A stretch of 36,895 nucleotides of DNA from Lysobacteraceae bacterium (GCA_002995625.1 PVBP01000024.1:1-36895), one strand, 5' to 3'. Shown: positions 9,194 through 18,061, counted from the stretch's first letter. A program made the numbers and translations. Notes: generated from the letters alone by a model not told the origin.

Positions 9194-10618
9194 TCAGGGC
9201 AGCGCCGCGGTCAGCTGCAGGATGCGTCCCGCGACCGACTGCAGGTTCTGCGCATTGATCCCGCCGCCATCGCTGTTGGCCATCACGACCACGACGTAGG
9301 GATCGCGGCCGGCGTCCTCGAGCAGCCAGGTGTGGACGAGCACGTGCGTGCCAAGCGCGCTGCTGGCGAGGCTGCCGCCCTTGTACCAGACGCGGTCCCA
9401 CTCGGCGCGCACGTTGGGCTGCGCCGCCTGCGCGCCCATCGCGCGATCGACCACGCGGAACGCGTCGGAACCGGCGTAGGTGCGGAAGCGCAGGCCGGCA
9501 TAGGCACGGCAGATGTCGATCGGGCTGGCGCGCCAGGTGACCCGCGCCAGCAGGTCGGCATGGAAGAAGCTGCCGAAGGTGTTGCCGAGCGGCACGATGC
9601 TGCCGGTGAAGAAGCTCTCCTGCTGAGCCTCGGTCATCGTGACCCACGACTGCGCGGTCGCGAGCGGGAACGAGCGGAACAGGTGGAAGTTCTGGCTGAC
9701 GCCCATGAACGGCAGCAGGCCGTTCGCGGCCGGTGGGGCCGGCATGCCCCAGCCGACGACCAGCGCCTCGACCGGCGCGCGTCCGACCCGGTTCAGCAGC
9801 AGGTCGGTCGCGGTGTTGTCGCTGATGCCCTGCATCAGCGTGGTCAGCTCGTGGACCGGGAACGGGGTGTTCGCCGGCTCGAGATTGATGATTCCGCCCG
9901 GAGCCAGCAGCCCCGAGGTCATCGCGAGGTTCTCGGTCGGCGACAGCGTGCCGTCCATGATCCCGCGCGCGACGCCGCCGACGACCCAGTTCTTGAACAC
10001 CGAGCCGGTCGCGCGTGGCGCGGTCTGGTTGCGGCCGGTCAGCGTCGTGCAGCTGCCGTCCGGGTGGGCGCGTGCGACGACCATCGCGCCGTCGGTCGAG
10101 AGCGTCAGCACCCTGTCGGCGGCCTGGTCCATCGTCAGCGCCTGGTCGGCGACGAGGATCACCGTCCCGTTGAAGTTGCTGACCCCGAGCTGGGTGATCC
10201 GGGCCGGTCCCGTCCAGCGCGTCCCGAACTGCAGGAATCCGGCCGGAAATCCGGTGCCCGGCGTGTCGATCAGCGCGGTCAGCCGGATCGGGGTGTGGGA
10301 GATCGGGTCGGTGATCCGCGCGTTCGGATAGGCGTTCCGCACCGCGTTGATGAAGTTGATCGTGGTCGGCACGTCGTTGACCGCGAGCCACGACGCGTCG
10401 AAGTGCTCCAGCACCTCGGCCTCGGTCGTGGTCTCGCCGGCCGCCAGCTCGCCAAGGAACCACGCGAGCCGCGGGTTCAGCGTCCCCGGCGGCAGCTGGA
10501 ACACGCCGCCCGACTGCGGGAACTGCGGAGGGATCGTGGTCTCGAAGCCGTCGGCAAAGGTCTGGGCGCGCGCGGCGAGGCACGCGAGGCCGAGCACGGC
10601 GAGGATCAGGACGCGCAT
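9194..10618 (-). CDS. Exported class A beta-lactamase-fold serine hydrolase with N-terminal GFE motif
   Basis: The 474-residue product starts at ATG 10618 with GGAG upstream; a longer frame to 10645 lacks a ribosome site. It has a signal peptide (MRVLILAVLGLACLAARA-Q). The active-site motifs of the serine beta-lactamase / DD-peptidase fold are all present: Ser206-Val-Phe-Lys209 (SxxK), Ser266-Asp-Asn268 (SDN) and Lys413-Gly-Gly415. A separate N-terminal domain of about 130 residues precedes the catalytic domain. I see no clear omega-loop ExxxN, so a peptidoglycan or ester-hydrolysing role is at least as likely as antibiotic hydrolysis. Right after the cleavage site the mature protein begins TFADGFETT, the motif found at the C-terminus of other exported proteins here. 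A candidate promoter lies at 10655-10681. Confidence 0.85.
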   Translation of the reverse strand: MRVLILAVLGLACLAARAQTFADGFETTIPPQFPQSGGVFQLPPGTLNPRLAWFLGELAAGETTTEAEVLEHFDASWLAVNDVPTTINFINAVRNAYPNARITDPISHTPIRLTALIDTPGTGFPAGFLQFGTRWTGPARITQLGVSNFNGTVILVADQALTMDQAADRVLTLSTDGAMVVARAHPDGSCTTLTGRNQTAPRATGSVFKNWVVGGVARGIMDGTLSPTENLAMTSGLLAPGGIINLEPANTPFPVHELTTLMQGISDNTATDLLLNRVGRAPVEALVVGWGMPAPPAANGLLPFMGVSQNFHLFRSFPLATAQSWVTMTEAQQESFFTGSIVPLGNTFGSFFHADLLARVTWRASPIDICRAYAGLRFRTYAGSDAFRVVDRAMGAQAAQPNVRAEWDRVWYKGGSLASSALGTHVLVHTWLLEDAGRDPYVVVVMANSDGGGINAQNLQSVAGRILQLTAALP

Positions 10619-10654
10619 CGTGGGGCTCCGGGCGGGAGGGTGCACTCCACGTCA

Positions 10655-10681
10655 GGCGCGAAACGCGGCCCGCGTGGCTCA
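10655..10681 (-). promoter_or_regulatory. Candidate promoter element for the serine hydrolase
   Basis: TGAGCCA (10681-10675), seven bases, then CGCGTTTCGCGCC, about 50 bases before the ATG. By eye it matches about 20 of 28 positions of the element upstream of the ELWxxDGT gene. This suggests a shared sigma factor or regulator for the exported-protein genes. Confidence 0.25.
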
Positions 10682-10748
10682 TCGCGGAGCCGAGATCGCC
10701 GGCGTCCCGGCGCCGGGCCGCGGCGACCGACCGCCAATCCGGCAACGG

Positions 10749-13106
10749 TCAGAGGTCCCGCTGCAGCGACTCGGCCTCGGCCACGCGCGCGGCGGGCGCG
10801 AGATCGGTGCGCCGGTACACCTCGAGCGCCCGGGCCGCGTGGTGCCGGGCGGCGGTCGTGTCGCCACCCGCCGCCGCGACCCGCGCGGCGATCAGGTGGA
10901 TGTTGCCGAGCGGCGCGTAGTCCGGCGCGAACCCCGCTTCCGCGATCGCAATGGCGCGCGCGATGGACGAGCGCGCGGCCTCGGCATCGCCGGTGGCGAG
11001 CCGGAGGTCGGCGAGGTTCGCGAGCGGGATCGCGAAGGCGACATGATCCTCCGGCAGCACCGACTCGCGGACCGCGAGCGCCTGCTCCATCAGCGGCAGC
11101 GCGTCCGCGGGCCGGCCGGCGCCGCGCAGCAGCTGCGCGAGGTTGTTGAGCGTGATCGAGAGGCTCATCGCGGCATCCGGGAGGCTCGCCTCGAACAGGC
11201 GGATCGCCTGCCGATAGCTCGCCTCGGACTCGGCGACGCGCCCGAGCCCGTCCTCTGCGTAGGCCCGGTTGGTCAGCCGCACCGCGAGTTCCCGCGCCGG
11301 GATGCCGTCGGCGCGGGCCAGCGCGGCCTCGGCCTCGGCCCACGCGGCCTGGTACTCGCCGAGTTCGTTGAGCAGGGCCGAGTGGTCGTTGTGCGCGCTG
11401 CCGCGTCGGCGCGCGAGCGCGGGGTCGTCGCCGTAGATCGCGAGCGCCGCGCGGTAGCGGGACGCCGCGCGGTCGGTGCGACCCTCGGACCAGTCGATGC
11501 TGGCCAGCACGACCTCGGCGTCCGCGGCTTCCGGCGATCCCGGCCGCGCCAGCGCCAGCGCGCGCTCGGCCTCGGCCCGCGCGTCGGCGAGCGACTGCTG
11601 CGAGACGAAGCCGCGCGCGAGCGCGAGCCGGACGCCGGCTTCGAGCCCCGGCTGTCCGGCGAACCGATGCGCGATTTCGCCCCGGGCGCGCTCGAGCGCG
11701 GCCCGCAGCGTGGTCTCGCCGCCGCTCCGGAACGGGTCGGCCCAGCTGATCACCTCGCCGAGGAAGGCCCCGGCGGTCTCCGCGCGGGTCGCGGCCAGGC
11801 GCGCGTCGCGCGCCAGCCCTGCGGTCACGACGAGGCCCACGGCCAGGGCGATGACGGCCGCCGCCGACGCGCCGGCACCGAGCCAATGGCGGCGCACGAA
11901 CTTGCGGACGCGATACCCGACGCCACCCGCGCGCGCCGTCACCGGCTCGTGCGCGAGCCAGCGCCGCAGATCGGCCGCGAGGGCCTCGACCGACGGGTAC
12001 CGTCGCTCGGGTTCCGGCGCGAGCGCGCACGCGACGATCCGTTCGAGGTCGCCGCGCAGCGCTCTCCGCCAGCTCGCGACCCGGGCCGGCTCCAGCGCCA
12101 GCCGCTCGGGGTCCACGCGCGACGTGAGGCGGGTCACCGCATGGGCGTCGATCCGCGCCAGCCAGGCAGCCGGACTGGCGCCGACCGCCTCGTAGGGGAG
12201 CCGGCCGGTCAAGAGCTCGTGCAGCATCGCGCCGAGCGACCAGACGTCGCACGCGGTCGTCGGTGGCCGGCCGGCCAGCTGCTCCGGGCTGGCGTAGGCG
12301 GGCGTCATCGGCGTGAAGCCGGCGATCGTCGCGGTCGCGTCGCCGGTCAACGGTCGGGCGATGCCGAAGTCGAGCAGCCGCGGCGCGCCGTGGCGATCGA
12401 CCAGCACGTTCGAGGGCTTGAGGTCGCGGTGCACGACCAGCGCCCGATGCGCGACCGCGACCGCGTCGAGCACGCCGAGGAACAGTCGCACCCGCTCGGC
12501 GGGATCGAGGTGTTGCTCACGGCACCAGCGATCGATCGGCAGCCCGTCGACGTACTCCATCACGACGTAGGGCTGGCCGGCTTCGGTGGTGCCGCCGTCG
12601 ATCACGCGCGTGATCGACGGATGCTCGAGGCTGGCGAGGATCCGGCGCTCGGACTCGGCGCGGCGCCGCGCGTCGGGATCGCCGAGGACGCCGGCGGCGA
12701 TCTTGATCGCGACCCTCTGCTCGTATTCACCATCGGCGCGCTCGGCGAGCCACACCCGACCCATGCCGCCGGCGCCGATCGGGGCGAGGAGGCGCCAGGG
12801 TCCGATCTTGCGGGGCGTGTCCGGCTCGACCGGGAGCGCCGGCGCTTCGAGGAAGTCGGCGCTGGCCGCATGCGCGGCGAGCAGCGAGTCAACTTCGGTC
12901 CGCAAGGCCGCGTCCCCGGCCGTCTCGTCGGCAATGAAGGCCCCGCGGTCCTCGGGCGCGCGGTCGAGCGCGCCCTCGACGATCGCGAGCGCGCGCGCCG
13001 TCCGCGGATGCGCGGCCGGTGCGTCGCGGCGGGCAACGGACCCGGACGCAGCGGCGTCCGCCGGGTCGTCCGACGGATTTCGGCTTCCGCGCGACGACCC
13101 GCTCAC
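10749..13106 (-). CDS. Transmembrane Ser/Thr protein kinase with TPR tail
   Basis: The 785-residue product has an N-terminal helical region (about 35-90), a complete PknB-type kinase domain, a membrane helix near 409-430, and a C-terminal half of tetratricopeptide-like helices. Kinase motifs are intact: GAGGMG (111-116), VAIK with Lys135, HRDLKPSN (226-233), DFG (246-248) and SPEQ (273-276). The order puts the kinase in the cytoplasm and the TPR half on the other side of the membrane. The start is GTG at 13106, overlapping the TGA of the exported protein gene upstream as GTGA, so the two are probably made together. No sigma factor adjoins it, unlike the related kinase nearby. Substrate unknown. 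Confidence 0.93.
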   Translation of the reverse strand: MSGSSRGSRNPSDDPADAAASGSVARRDAPAAHPRTARALAIVEGALDRAPEDRGAFIADETAGDAALRTEVDSLLAAHAASADFLEAPALPVEPDTPRKIGPWRLLAPIGAGGMGRVWLAERADGEYEQRVAIKIAAGVLGDPDARRRAESERRILASLEHPSITRVIDGGTTEAGQPYVVMEYVDGLPIDRWCREQHLDPAERVRLFLGVLDAVAVAHRALVVHRDLKPSNVLVDRHGAPRLLDFGIARPLTGDATATIAGFTPMTPAYASPEQLAGRPPTTACDVWSLGAMLHELLTGRLPYEAVGASPAAWLARIDAHAVTRLTSRVDPERLALEPARVASWRRALRGDLERIVACALAPEPERRYPSVEALAADLRRWLAHEPVTARAGGVGYRVRKFVRRHWLGAGASAAAVIALAVGLVVTAGLARDARLAATRAETAGAFLGEVISWADPFRSGGETTLRAALERARGEIAHRFAGQPGLEAGVRLALARGFVSQQSLADARAEAERALALARPGSPEAADAEVVLASIDWSEGRTDRAASRYRAALAIYGDDPALARRRGSAHNDHSALLNELGEYQAAWAEAEAALARADGIPARELAVRLTNRAYAEDGLGRVAESEASYRQAIRLFEASLPDAAMSLSITLNNLAQLLRGAGRPADALPLMEQALAVRESVLPEDHVAFAIPLANLADLRLATGDAEAARSSIARAIAIAEAGFAPDYAPLGNIHLIAARVAAAGGDTTAARHHAARALEVYRRTDLAPAARVAEAESLQRDL

Positions 13107-14956
13107 TCGAATCCGCCGAGCGCTTCGCCGCCGAAGACCCAGTCCTGCAGCGAGACGCCGTGGTTCAGCGCCACCAGTCGCACGGTGCCGCCCGGGGTGG
13201 CCACCAGCGCGTGGCGGAAACCGGGCGCGAGGCCCTCGATCGTGACCGTGTAGGTGCTCACCGGTGCCTCGATCGCGCCGTCGACGACGATCAGGTCGAA
13301 GGCGTCCCCGGCGGACGGGGCGTAAGGCTCGATGAAGCGGACCCGCAGCGTGCCGCGCGGGCGGAAGTTGTCTGTCACCCGGAGTTGCGAGTGCCCGCTC
13401 ACGGGCGCCAGCCCGGCGATCGCAAGCCGGGTCTCGACCTCCGGTGCACCAAACTGGTTTTCCTGCGACAGACGTCCTTCGATCACCAGGGCTCCCACCG
13501 GCGCGCCGACCGTCAGGATCCCGCGATGATCGACCAGCGCGGCGCGCACGCGACCGATGCCTTCGAGTCCGCCGAATCCGTTGACGTAGAGGGTAGCGCC
13601 GCCGCGATCGACGAGTGCGTCGTCCGACCCGAGCGCGATCGTGCCGTGGAACGGGCCGGTGTCGGCGCGATGGTCGAGCGTTCCGTCCGGGACCGCGATG
13701 CGGCCGGTCCCCTGGATCGTGAATCCGTCGAGCGCTGCGGTGCCGGGCCCGGGCTGCTTTCGCAGCAATCCGTCGAGTCGGACCTGTGGACTCGAGCCTC
13801 CGACGATCCGCGCACCGCTGGCCACGGCGACGGTGCCGCCCGCCGGCGTCCGCAGTACGCCCGACACGACGAGGTCCCCGGCATCGACGGCCAGCACGCC
13901 CGGATTGACGAGCGTGACGCCATCGAGCAGCTTGGGCCCGGGACAGGTCAGGCGGACCATGCCGTCGTTGCGGATCAGTCCGAAGGCGAGGCGTCCGCCG
14001 CACCATTCGAACAGCGCCGGCGGAAAGTCGATCACCGCCGCGGCGACGTCGCCAGGCAGCGTGGTCTGACCGAGCAGCGTGCCGCCGGCGACGAGGCGCA
14101 CGTGGCCGGCGCCGGACCCGGTGGTGACGAACGGCTGGCTGGCGCCGGCCGCCGGCGTGAGCCGGACGACCGCGCCGTCGCCGATCACGAAGCTGGCGCC
14201 GCTCGCGAGTTCGAACCGGCCTGGGACGGCCTCGAAGTCGGCGTCGACGCCATCGACCCGCGCGAGCAGGAACTCGCCCTGGGCGACCTCGATCGTCCCC
14301 GGATGCGGGGCCGCGTGGCCGTCGTTGCGCCACCGTCCGCCGAGCGTGGCGACGCCCGGGCCGATCTTGCGCACGATGCCCTCGTTGACGATCCGTCCGG
14401 TGCCCACCGCGGTCATCGCCGCGTTGCCTTCGAGCTCGATCACGGCCGGGACCGCGCCGCCGCTGCGGTTGATCAGCGATGTCGGGCCGCCGACGTTGAA
14501 GTCGAGACGCCCGCCCGAGCGGAGCCGCAGGGTATCGACATTGGTGACCTCGAGCGCCAGCACGCCGACCTGCCCCGGCACCTCGACGAGCCCGACGTTG
14601 CGAGGAAACCCGCCGCCGTTGACGCCGCCCCGCAGCAGGCCGCCGGCCCAGTGACCGCCTTCGAATCCAACCGTCATCGCGCCGCGGAACTCGAGCGAGC
14701 CGGTCGGCGTGAGGTCGATCCGCCCGGTCGCCCACGGATTCGGGGGCGCGGGGCTGTTCTGGTTGTCGAGCAGGACTTCGTGCTGGATCACCGCGATGTC
14801 GCCGATGCCCGGCGTGCCGGCGGCGAAGGCGCAGGTATTGGTCGGGGTGCACCAGTACTGGCCGTTCTGGACCGACGGCATGACCGCGGCATGGCCGGCG
14901 GCGCTCGCGACCAGCGCGAGCAGCGACACCCACCTCGGGGACGACGACGGGGACAT
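13103..14956 (-). CDS. Large exported beta-rich protein, unknown function
   Basis: The 617-residue product starts at ATG 14956 with GGAG upstream and has a signal peptide ending near AGHAA. The mature part is rich in Gly, Val, Asp and Thr and built of short strands in a repeating style (IVNEGIVRKIGPGVATLGG, FELASGASFVIGDGAVVRL), as in beta-helix or autotransporter passenger proteins. I see no barrel domain and no catalytic motif. N-terminal phrases such as WCTPTNTCAF and GDIAVIQHEVLLDN resemble other large secreted proteins of this group. It ends LQDWVFGGEALGGFE, a possible diverged form of the GFE tail. Its TGA overlaps the kinase start, so it may be linked to that kinase. Confidence 0.82.
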   Translation of the reverse strand: MSPSSSPRWVSLLALVASAAGHAAVMPSVQNGQYWCTPTNTCAFAAGTPGIGDIAVIQHEVLLDNQNSPAPPNPWATGRIDLTPTGSLEFRGAMTVGFEGGHWAGGLLRGGVNGGGFPRNVGLVEVPGQVGVLALEVTNVDTLRLRSGGRLDFNVGGPTSLINRSGGAVPAVIELEGNAAMTAVGTGRIVNEGIVRKIGPGVATLGGRWRNDGHAAPHPGTIEVAQGEFLLARVDGVDADFEAVPGRFELASGASFVIGDGAVVRLTPAAGASQPFVTTGSGAGHVRLVAGGTLLGQTTLPGDVAAAVIDFPPALFEWCGGRLAFGLIRNDGMVRLTCPGPKLLDGVTLVNPGVLAVDAGDLVVSGVLRTPAGGTVAVASGARIVGGSSPQVRLDGLLRKQPGPGTAALDGFTIQGTGRIAVPDGTLDHRADTGPFHGTIALGSDDALVDRGGATLYVNGFGGLEGIGRVRAALVDHRGILTVGAPVGALVIEGRLSQENQFGAPEVETRLAIAGLAPVSGHSQLRVTDNFRPRGTLRVRFIEPYAPSAGDAFDLIVVDGAIEAPVSTYTVTIEGLAPGFRHALVATPGGTVRLVALNHGVSLQDWVFGGEALGGFE

Positions 14957-15002
14957 GGCAGGGCTCCGGGCAGCCGCAGGGAGCGGCCTTCCCCGGTCCC
15001 CT

Positions 15003-15028
15003 GCGCAGGAACGGGGCGCGATGTCTCA
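15003..15028 (-). promoter_or_regulatory. Candidate promoter element for the exported protein-kinase pair
   Basis: TGAGACA (15028-15022), then after six bases CCCGTTCCTGCGC, about 60 bases before the ATG. It is the loosest of the three similar blocks (one base shorter between halves). It lies in the 110-bp gap after the upstream kinase-TPR gene and would make the exported protein and its kinase a separate transcript. Confidence 0.2.
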
Positions 15029-15066
15029 GCGGCGGCGCGATCGCCCCGCCGGCGCGCGACCGGTCT

Positions 15067-16620
15067 TCAGCGCGGCCCGGCCGTTGCCGCTGCGACGTCC
15101 CGGATCGCCTCGATCCGGGCCGCGCAGCGGCGCGTCAGCGGCGACGCCCGGCCGACGATCCGGGCGAGCGCCTCGCCGGCGCGGCGGATCTCCGGTTCGC
15201 CGTCGGCCTCGCCGATCGCGGCGCGGGCATGGCCGAGCAGGCAGCGCGTGTTCCAGACCAGCGGGTGGTCGTCGCCGAGCGCCCGCACGCGGCCGGCGAG
15301 GGACTGCTCGAGCGACCCGAGGGCCTCGCGCGGTCGACCCGACCGGATCAGGGCGTCGCCGAGCATCGCGCGGGCGTAGGCGAGGTTGCGCTCCTCGTCC
15401 GGCAGCGACGCGGCGCGTTCGACGATCGGCACGAGCAGGGCGGCGGCTTCGCCCGGTCGCCGCTGCTCGATCAGCAGATGGGCGAGATTGGCCGCGGTCG
15501 ATAGCGTGTCGGGATGGGCGTCGCCGAGACCCTCCCGCTGGCCGCGGAGCACGCGATCGAACAGGGCCTCGGCCTCGGTCGCGCGGCCGGCCATGTCGAG
15601 GACCGTGGCGAGGTTGCTCTCGGCGCGGGCCACGCGCGGATGCCGGGGGCCCAGGCCCGCGGCGAGCTCGTCGATCGCCTCGCGGTGCAGCGCGATGGCT
15701 TCCTCGATCCGGCCCTGTTCGCCCCGGACCACCGCGAGGTTGTTGAGCGCCTGGCCGAGCGAGGGCGCGTCGCGCGGCTCGAGCCGCTGGAGGATCCCGA
15801 TCGCCCGCCGCGCCGAGGTCTCGGCGGCCGCGAGGTCGGTCGTGAACTGGCGCATCGCGCCGCGCCCGATCTCGATCTGCGCGAGCAGCCGGAGGGCCTC
15901 GGCGTCGCGGCGTGGGCCGAGCAGGGCGAGGGCTTCGGCATAGTGCGCGAGCGCCGCCGCATGATCGCCGGCGGCATCGAGGACCACCGCGAGCACGCGC
16001 CGCGCCTCGGCGCGCGCGATCGCGTCGCGCTCGTCGAGATCGGCGAGCGCCATCGCGAGGCGGGCCTCCTCCTCGGCGACCCCGAGCACGCCGAGGCGCG
16101 CATAGGCGAGCGCCAGCGTGCCGTGCAGCGCGAGCGCGACGGCCGGGCTTTCGGTCGGTCGCGTCCGGAGCTCGCGCCGGGCGGCGTCGAGCAGGTCGAC
16201 GGCGGACGCGGCGCGCGCGACGTTCGCCGACTCGGATTCGACCAGCATGCCCTGCAGCAGCGACAGCGTGTCGCGCGCCGCATTCCGCTCGAGCCGGGCC
16301 ACGCGCGCCTGGTGCCACGAGAACGCGGTGGTGCCGGCGAGCAGCAGCGTGACGGCGCCCACCGTGAGCGCGGCGGCCCAGCGGCGCTGCACGAACCGGA
16401 CGAGGCGGTACAGCGGGGTCGCGTCGCGGGCGAGGACCGGGCGCTGCTCGAGCACGCGCCGCAGGTCGTCCCCGAGGGCCGCCGCGCTGCGGTAGCGATG
16501 TTCGGGGCGTTCCGCGCGCGCCTTCGCGATCACGTGCAGGAGGTCGCGCGGGAAGCGGCGTGGCTCGGCCGGGCGCGCCCGGGAGCGCCGGTCGGCCCGC
16601 GCGTGGCGGCTCCGTTCGCG
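15067..16620 (-). CDS. Kinase-TPR gene, downstream part after frameshift (end of kinase domain, TM helix, TPR)
   Basis: In this frame the translation resumes with the last kinase-domain helices (RRFPRDLLHVIAKA, then PEHRYRSAAALGDDLRRVL), a membrane helix (AALTVGAVTLLLAGTTAF) and about 400 residues of tetratricopeptide-like helices (LNNLAVVRGEQGRIEEAIAL, ESNLATVLDMAGRATEAEAL). It continues the kinase gene whose first part lies at 16530-17444 in another frame. The right-hand coordinate is approximate because the crossing lies somewhere in about 16560-16634. There is no ribosome site or convincing start here, so this is not an independent gene. Together the two parts would encode a kinase of about 790 residues, like the intact one at 10749-13106. 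Confidence 0.75.
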   Translation of the reverse strand, partial: RERSRHARADRRSRARPAEPRRFPRDLLHVIAKARAERPEHRYRSAAALGDDLRRVLEQRPVLARDATPLYRLVRFVQRRWAAALTVGAVTLLLAGTTAFSWHQARVARLERNAARDTLSLLQGMLVESESANVARAASAVDLLDAARRELRTRPTESPAVALALHGTLALAYARLGVLGVAEEEARLAMALADLDERDAIARAEARRVLAVVLDAAGDHAAALAHYAEALALLGPRRDAEALRLLAQIEIGRGAMRQFTTDLAAAETSARRAIGILQRLEPRDAPSLGQALNNLAVVRGEQGRIEEAIALHREAIDELAAGLGPRHPRVARAESNLATVLDMAGRATEAEALFDRVLRGQREGLGDAHPDTLSTAANLAHLLIEQRRPGEAAALLVPIVERAASLPDEERNLAYARAMLGDALIRSGRPREALGSLEQSLAGRVRALGDDHPLVWNTRCLLGHARAAIGEADGEPEIRRAGEALARIVGRASPLTRRCAARIEAIRDVAAATAGPR

Positions 16621-17444
16621 CGCGGCGCCCTGCCGGTGACGAGCTCCTCGAGCACGACGCCGAGCGAGTAGATGTCGCTGCGCGTGTCGACCGGTCCGCC
16701 CTGTCGCTGCTCGGGACTCGCGTAGGCCGGGGTCAGGGCCACCTGGTTCACCGCGGTCGCGTCGCCGGACCCCGGACCGAGCAGACGGGCGATGCCGAAA
16801 TCGAGCAGCTTGGGCACGCCGTGGGCATCGACGAGGATGTTCGATGGCTTGATGTCGCGATGGACCACGAGCTGCGAGTGCGCGAACTCGACCGCCTCGA
16901 CGATCGGCGTCAGCAGCCGCAGCACGCCGCGCCAGTCGAGGCGCCGCTCGGCGACATGCCGGTCGAGCGTCGGACCGTCGATGCGTTCGAGCACGAGGTA
17001 CGCGAGCCCCGGACCGCCGACACCGGCATCGAGCAGCTGGGCGATGTTCGGGTGCGACAGCCGGGCGACGATGTCGCGCTCGCGGGCGACCCGGCGCGCC
17101 GCGTCGGCACCCGGAATCGCGATGATCTTGATCGCGACCGGCCGGTCGTGGGCGCCATCGCGGCGGCGTCCCGCCCAGACTTCGCCCATTCCGCCCTCGC
17201 CGAGCAGATGCTCGAGCCGGTAGGGGCCGATCGCCATGCCCGCCGCCGGCATCCAGTCCGCGGCGGGTCGATCGAGGCGCGGATCGGAGCTGGCGTCGAT
17301 CGCGAGCAGGCGCTCGACCGCGCTGGCCAGGGCCGCGTCGTCCTCGCGGAGTCGCGCGAGCGCCGCGGCCTGCGCGGCCGGCTCGAGTTCGAGCAGCCGT
17401 TCGAACCAGGCGACGGCCGCGCTGGATCGGTCCGGGTCGCTCAC
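16530..17444 (-). CDS. Kinase-TPR gene, upstream part (Ser/Thr kinase domain, truncated by frameshift)
   Basis: From GTG 17444, overlapping the TGA of the sigma-factor gene as GTGA, the frame encodes a helical lead of about 70 residues and most of a PknB-type kinase: GEGGMG (82-87), VAIK with Lys106, HRDIKPSN (195-202), DFG (215-217), SPEQ (243-246) and SDIYSLGVVLEELVTGRAP. After about residue 275 the translation becomes Pro/Arg/Ala-rich without kinase character and stops at 16530, while the expected continuation is found in a neighbouring frame. A one-base loss (or equivalent) is needed to join them. It could be a true mutation, an assembly error in GC-rich sequence, or programmed frameshifting. 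All catalytic residues lie upstream of the break. Confidence 0.85.
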   Translation of the reverse strand: MSDPDRSSAAVAWFERLLELEPAAQAAALARLREDDAALASAVERLLAIDASSDPRLDRPAADWMPAAGMAIGPYRLEHLLGEGGMGEVWAGRRRDGAHDRPVAIKIIAIPGADAARRVARERDIVARLSHPNIAQLLDAGVGGPGLAYLVLERIDGPTLDRHVAERRLDWRGVLRLLTPIVEAVEFAHSQLVVHRDIKPSNILVDAHGVPKLLDFGIARLLGPGSGDATAVNQVALTPAYASPEQRQGGPVDTRSDIYSLGVVLEELVTGRAPRANGAATRGPTGAPGRARPSHAASRATSCT

Positions 17445-18061
17445 CGGTCCCGCTCCTCGTCGCCGAGCGCGTCGAGCAGGAAGGCCCGCGCGACCCGCCA
17501 GTCCCGATCGAGCGAGGCCCGGGAGCGTCCGAGCATCTCCGAGATCTCATCGAACGGAAGGCCGCCGAAGTAGCGGAGCTCCACGAGCGCGGCCTTGTCG
17601 GCCGAGAATGCGGCCAGGCGCTCGAGCGCCTGGTCGAGGGCGATCAGATCGAGCCCCGGCCCCGGGGTCGACACGTCCTCGGCGTCACGCAGGGTCCATC
17701 TCGGGCGCTTCGCCGCATGCCGACGGCGGGCCGCATCGACCAGCACCTGGCGCATCACGCGCGCGGCGCCGGCGAGGAAGTGCGCGCGATCGCGCCAGTC
17801 GCCGTGGCGCCCGCTCCCGGCCAGCCGCAGCCAGGCCTCGCTGACCAGCGCCGTCGTCTGCAGCGTGAGGTCCGGATCGCGCTCGCGCGCGAGCAGGCGA
17901 CGGGCCCGCTTCCGCAGGTCGGCATAGGCCCCCGCGATGAGCTGGTCGAAGGCGTCCCGGTCGCCGTTCCGCCAGCGCCGCAGCAGCAGTGCCGCGTCGT
18001 CGGCGTCGCGCGTCTCCGGTTCGGCGCCACGATCCGGCGCGGTCGGCTGCATCGGCGTCAT
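17441..18061 (-). CDS. ECF-type RNA polymerase sigma factor (TIGR02999-like), second of a tandem pair
   Basis: The 206-residue product has sigma region 2 near its N-terminal half (LLLRRWRNGDRDAFDQLIAG, then LTLQTTALVSEAWLRL) and region 4 near the C-terminus (LVELRYFGGLPFDEISEMLG and a recognition helix RASLDRDWRVARAFL). The TALVxEAWLRL and VMRQVLVDAARRR segments are typical of the TIGR02999 sigma group, often found next to Ser/Thr kinase-TPR genes. The start is ATG 18061, overlapping the TGA of the preceding sigma gene as ATGA, and its own stop overlaps the kinase start. No anti-sigma factor is present; kinase phosphorylation may control it, as described for EcfP/PknT in Vibrio parahaemolyticus. 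That extension is inference. Confidence 0.93.
   Translation of the reverse strand: MTPMQPTAPDRGAEPETRDADDAALLLRRWRNGDRDAFDQLIAGAYADLRKRARRLLARERDPDLTLQTTALVSEAWLRLAGSGRHGDWRDRAHFLAGAARVMRQVLVDAARRRHAAKRPRWTLRDAEDVSTPGPGLDLIALDQALERLAAFSADKAALVELRYFGGLPFDEISEMLGRSRASLDRDWRVARAFLLDALGDEERDR

Noticed and set aside
9194-10618. A resistance-type class A beta-lactamase
   Set aside because: SxxK, SDN and KGG are present, but I could not find the omega-loop ExxxN, and the extra N-terminal domain and atypical length argue against a simple resistance enzyme.
13103-13141. GFE at the end of the exported protein (VFGGEALGGFE) as a clear tag
   Set aside because: It ends in GGFE but lacks the F-x-[DN]-GFE spacing of the others. 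It is mentioned as a possible diverged form and not counted.
10749-14933. 1394-residue fusion of an Arg-rich N-terminus to the kinase
   Set aside because: The part above 13106 overlaps the exported protein in another frame and has no protein character. The GTG at 13106, overlapping the upstream stop codon, is the better start.
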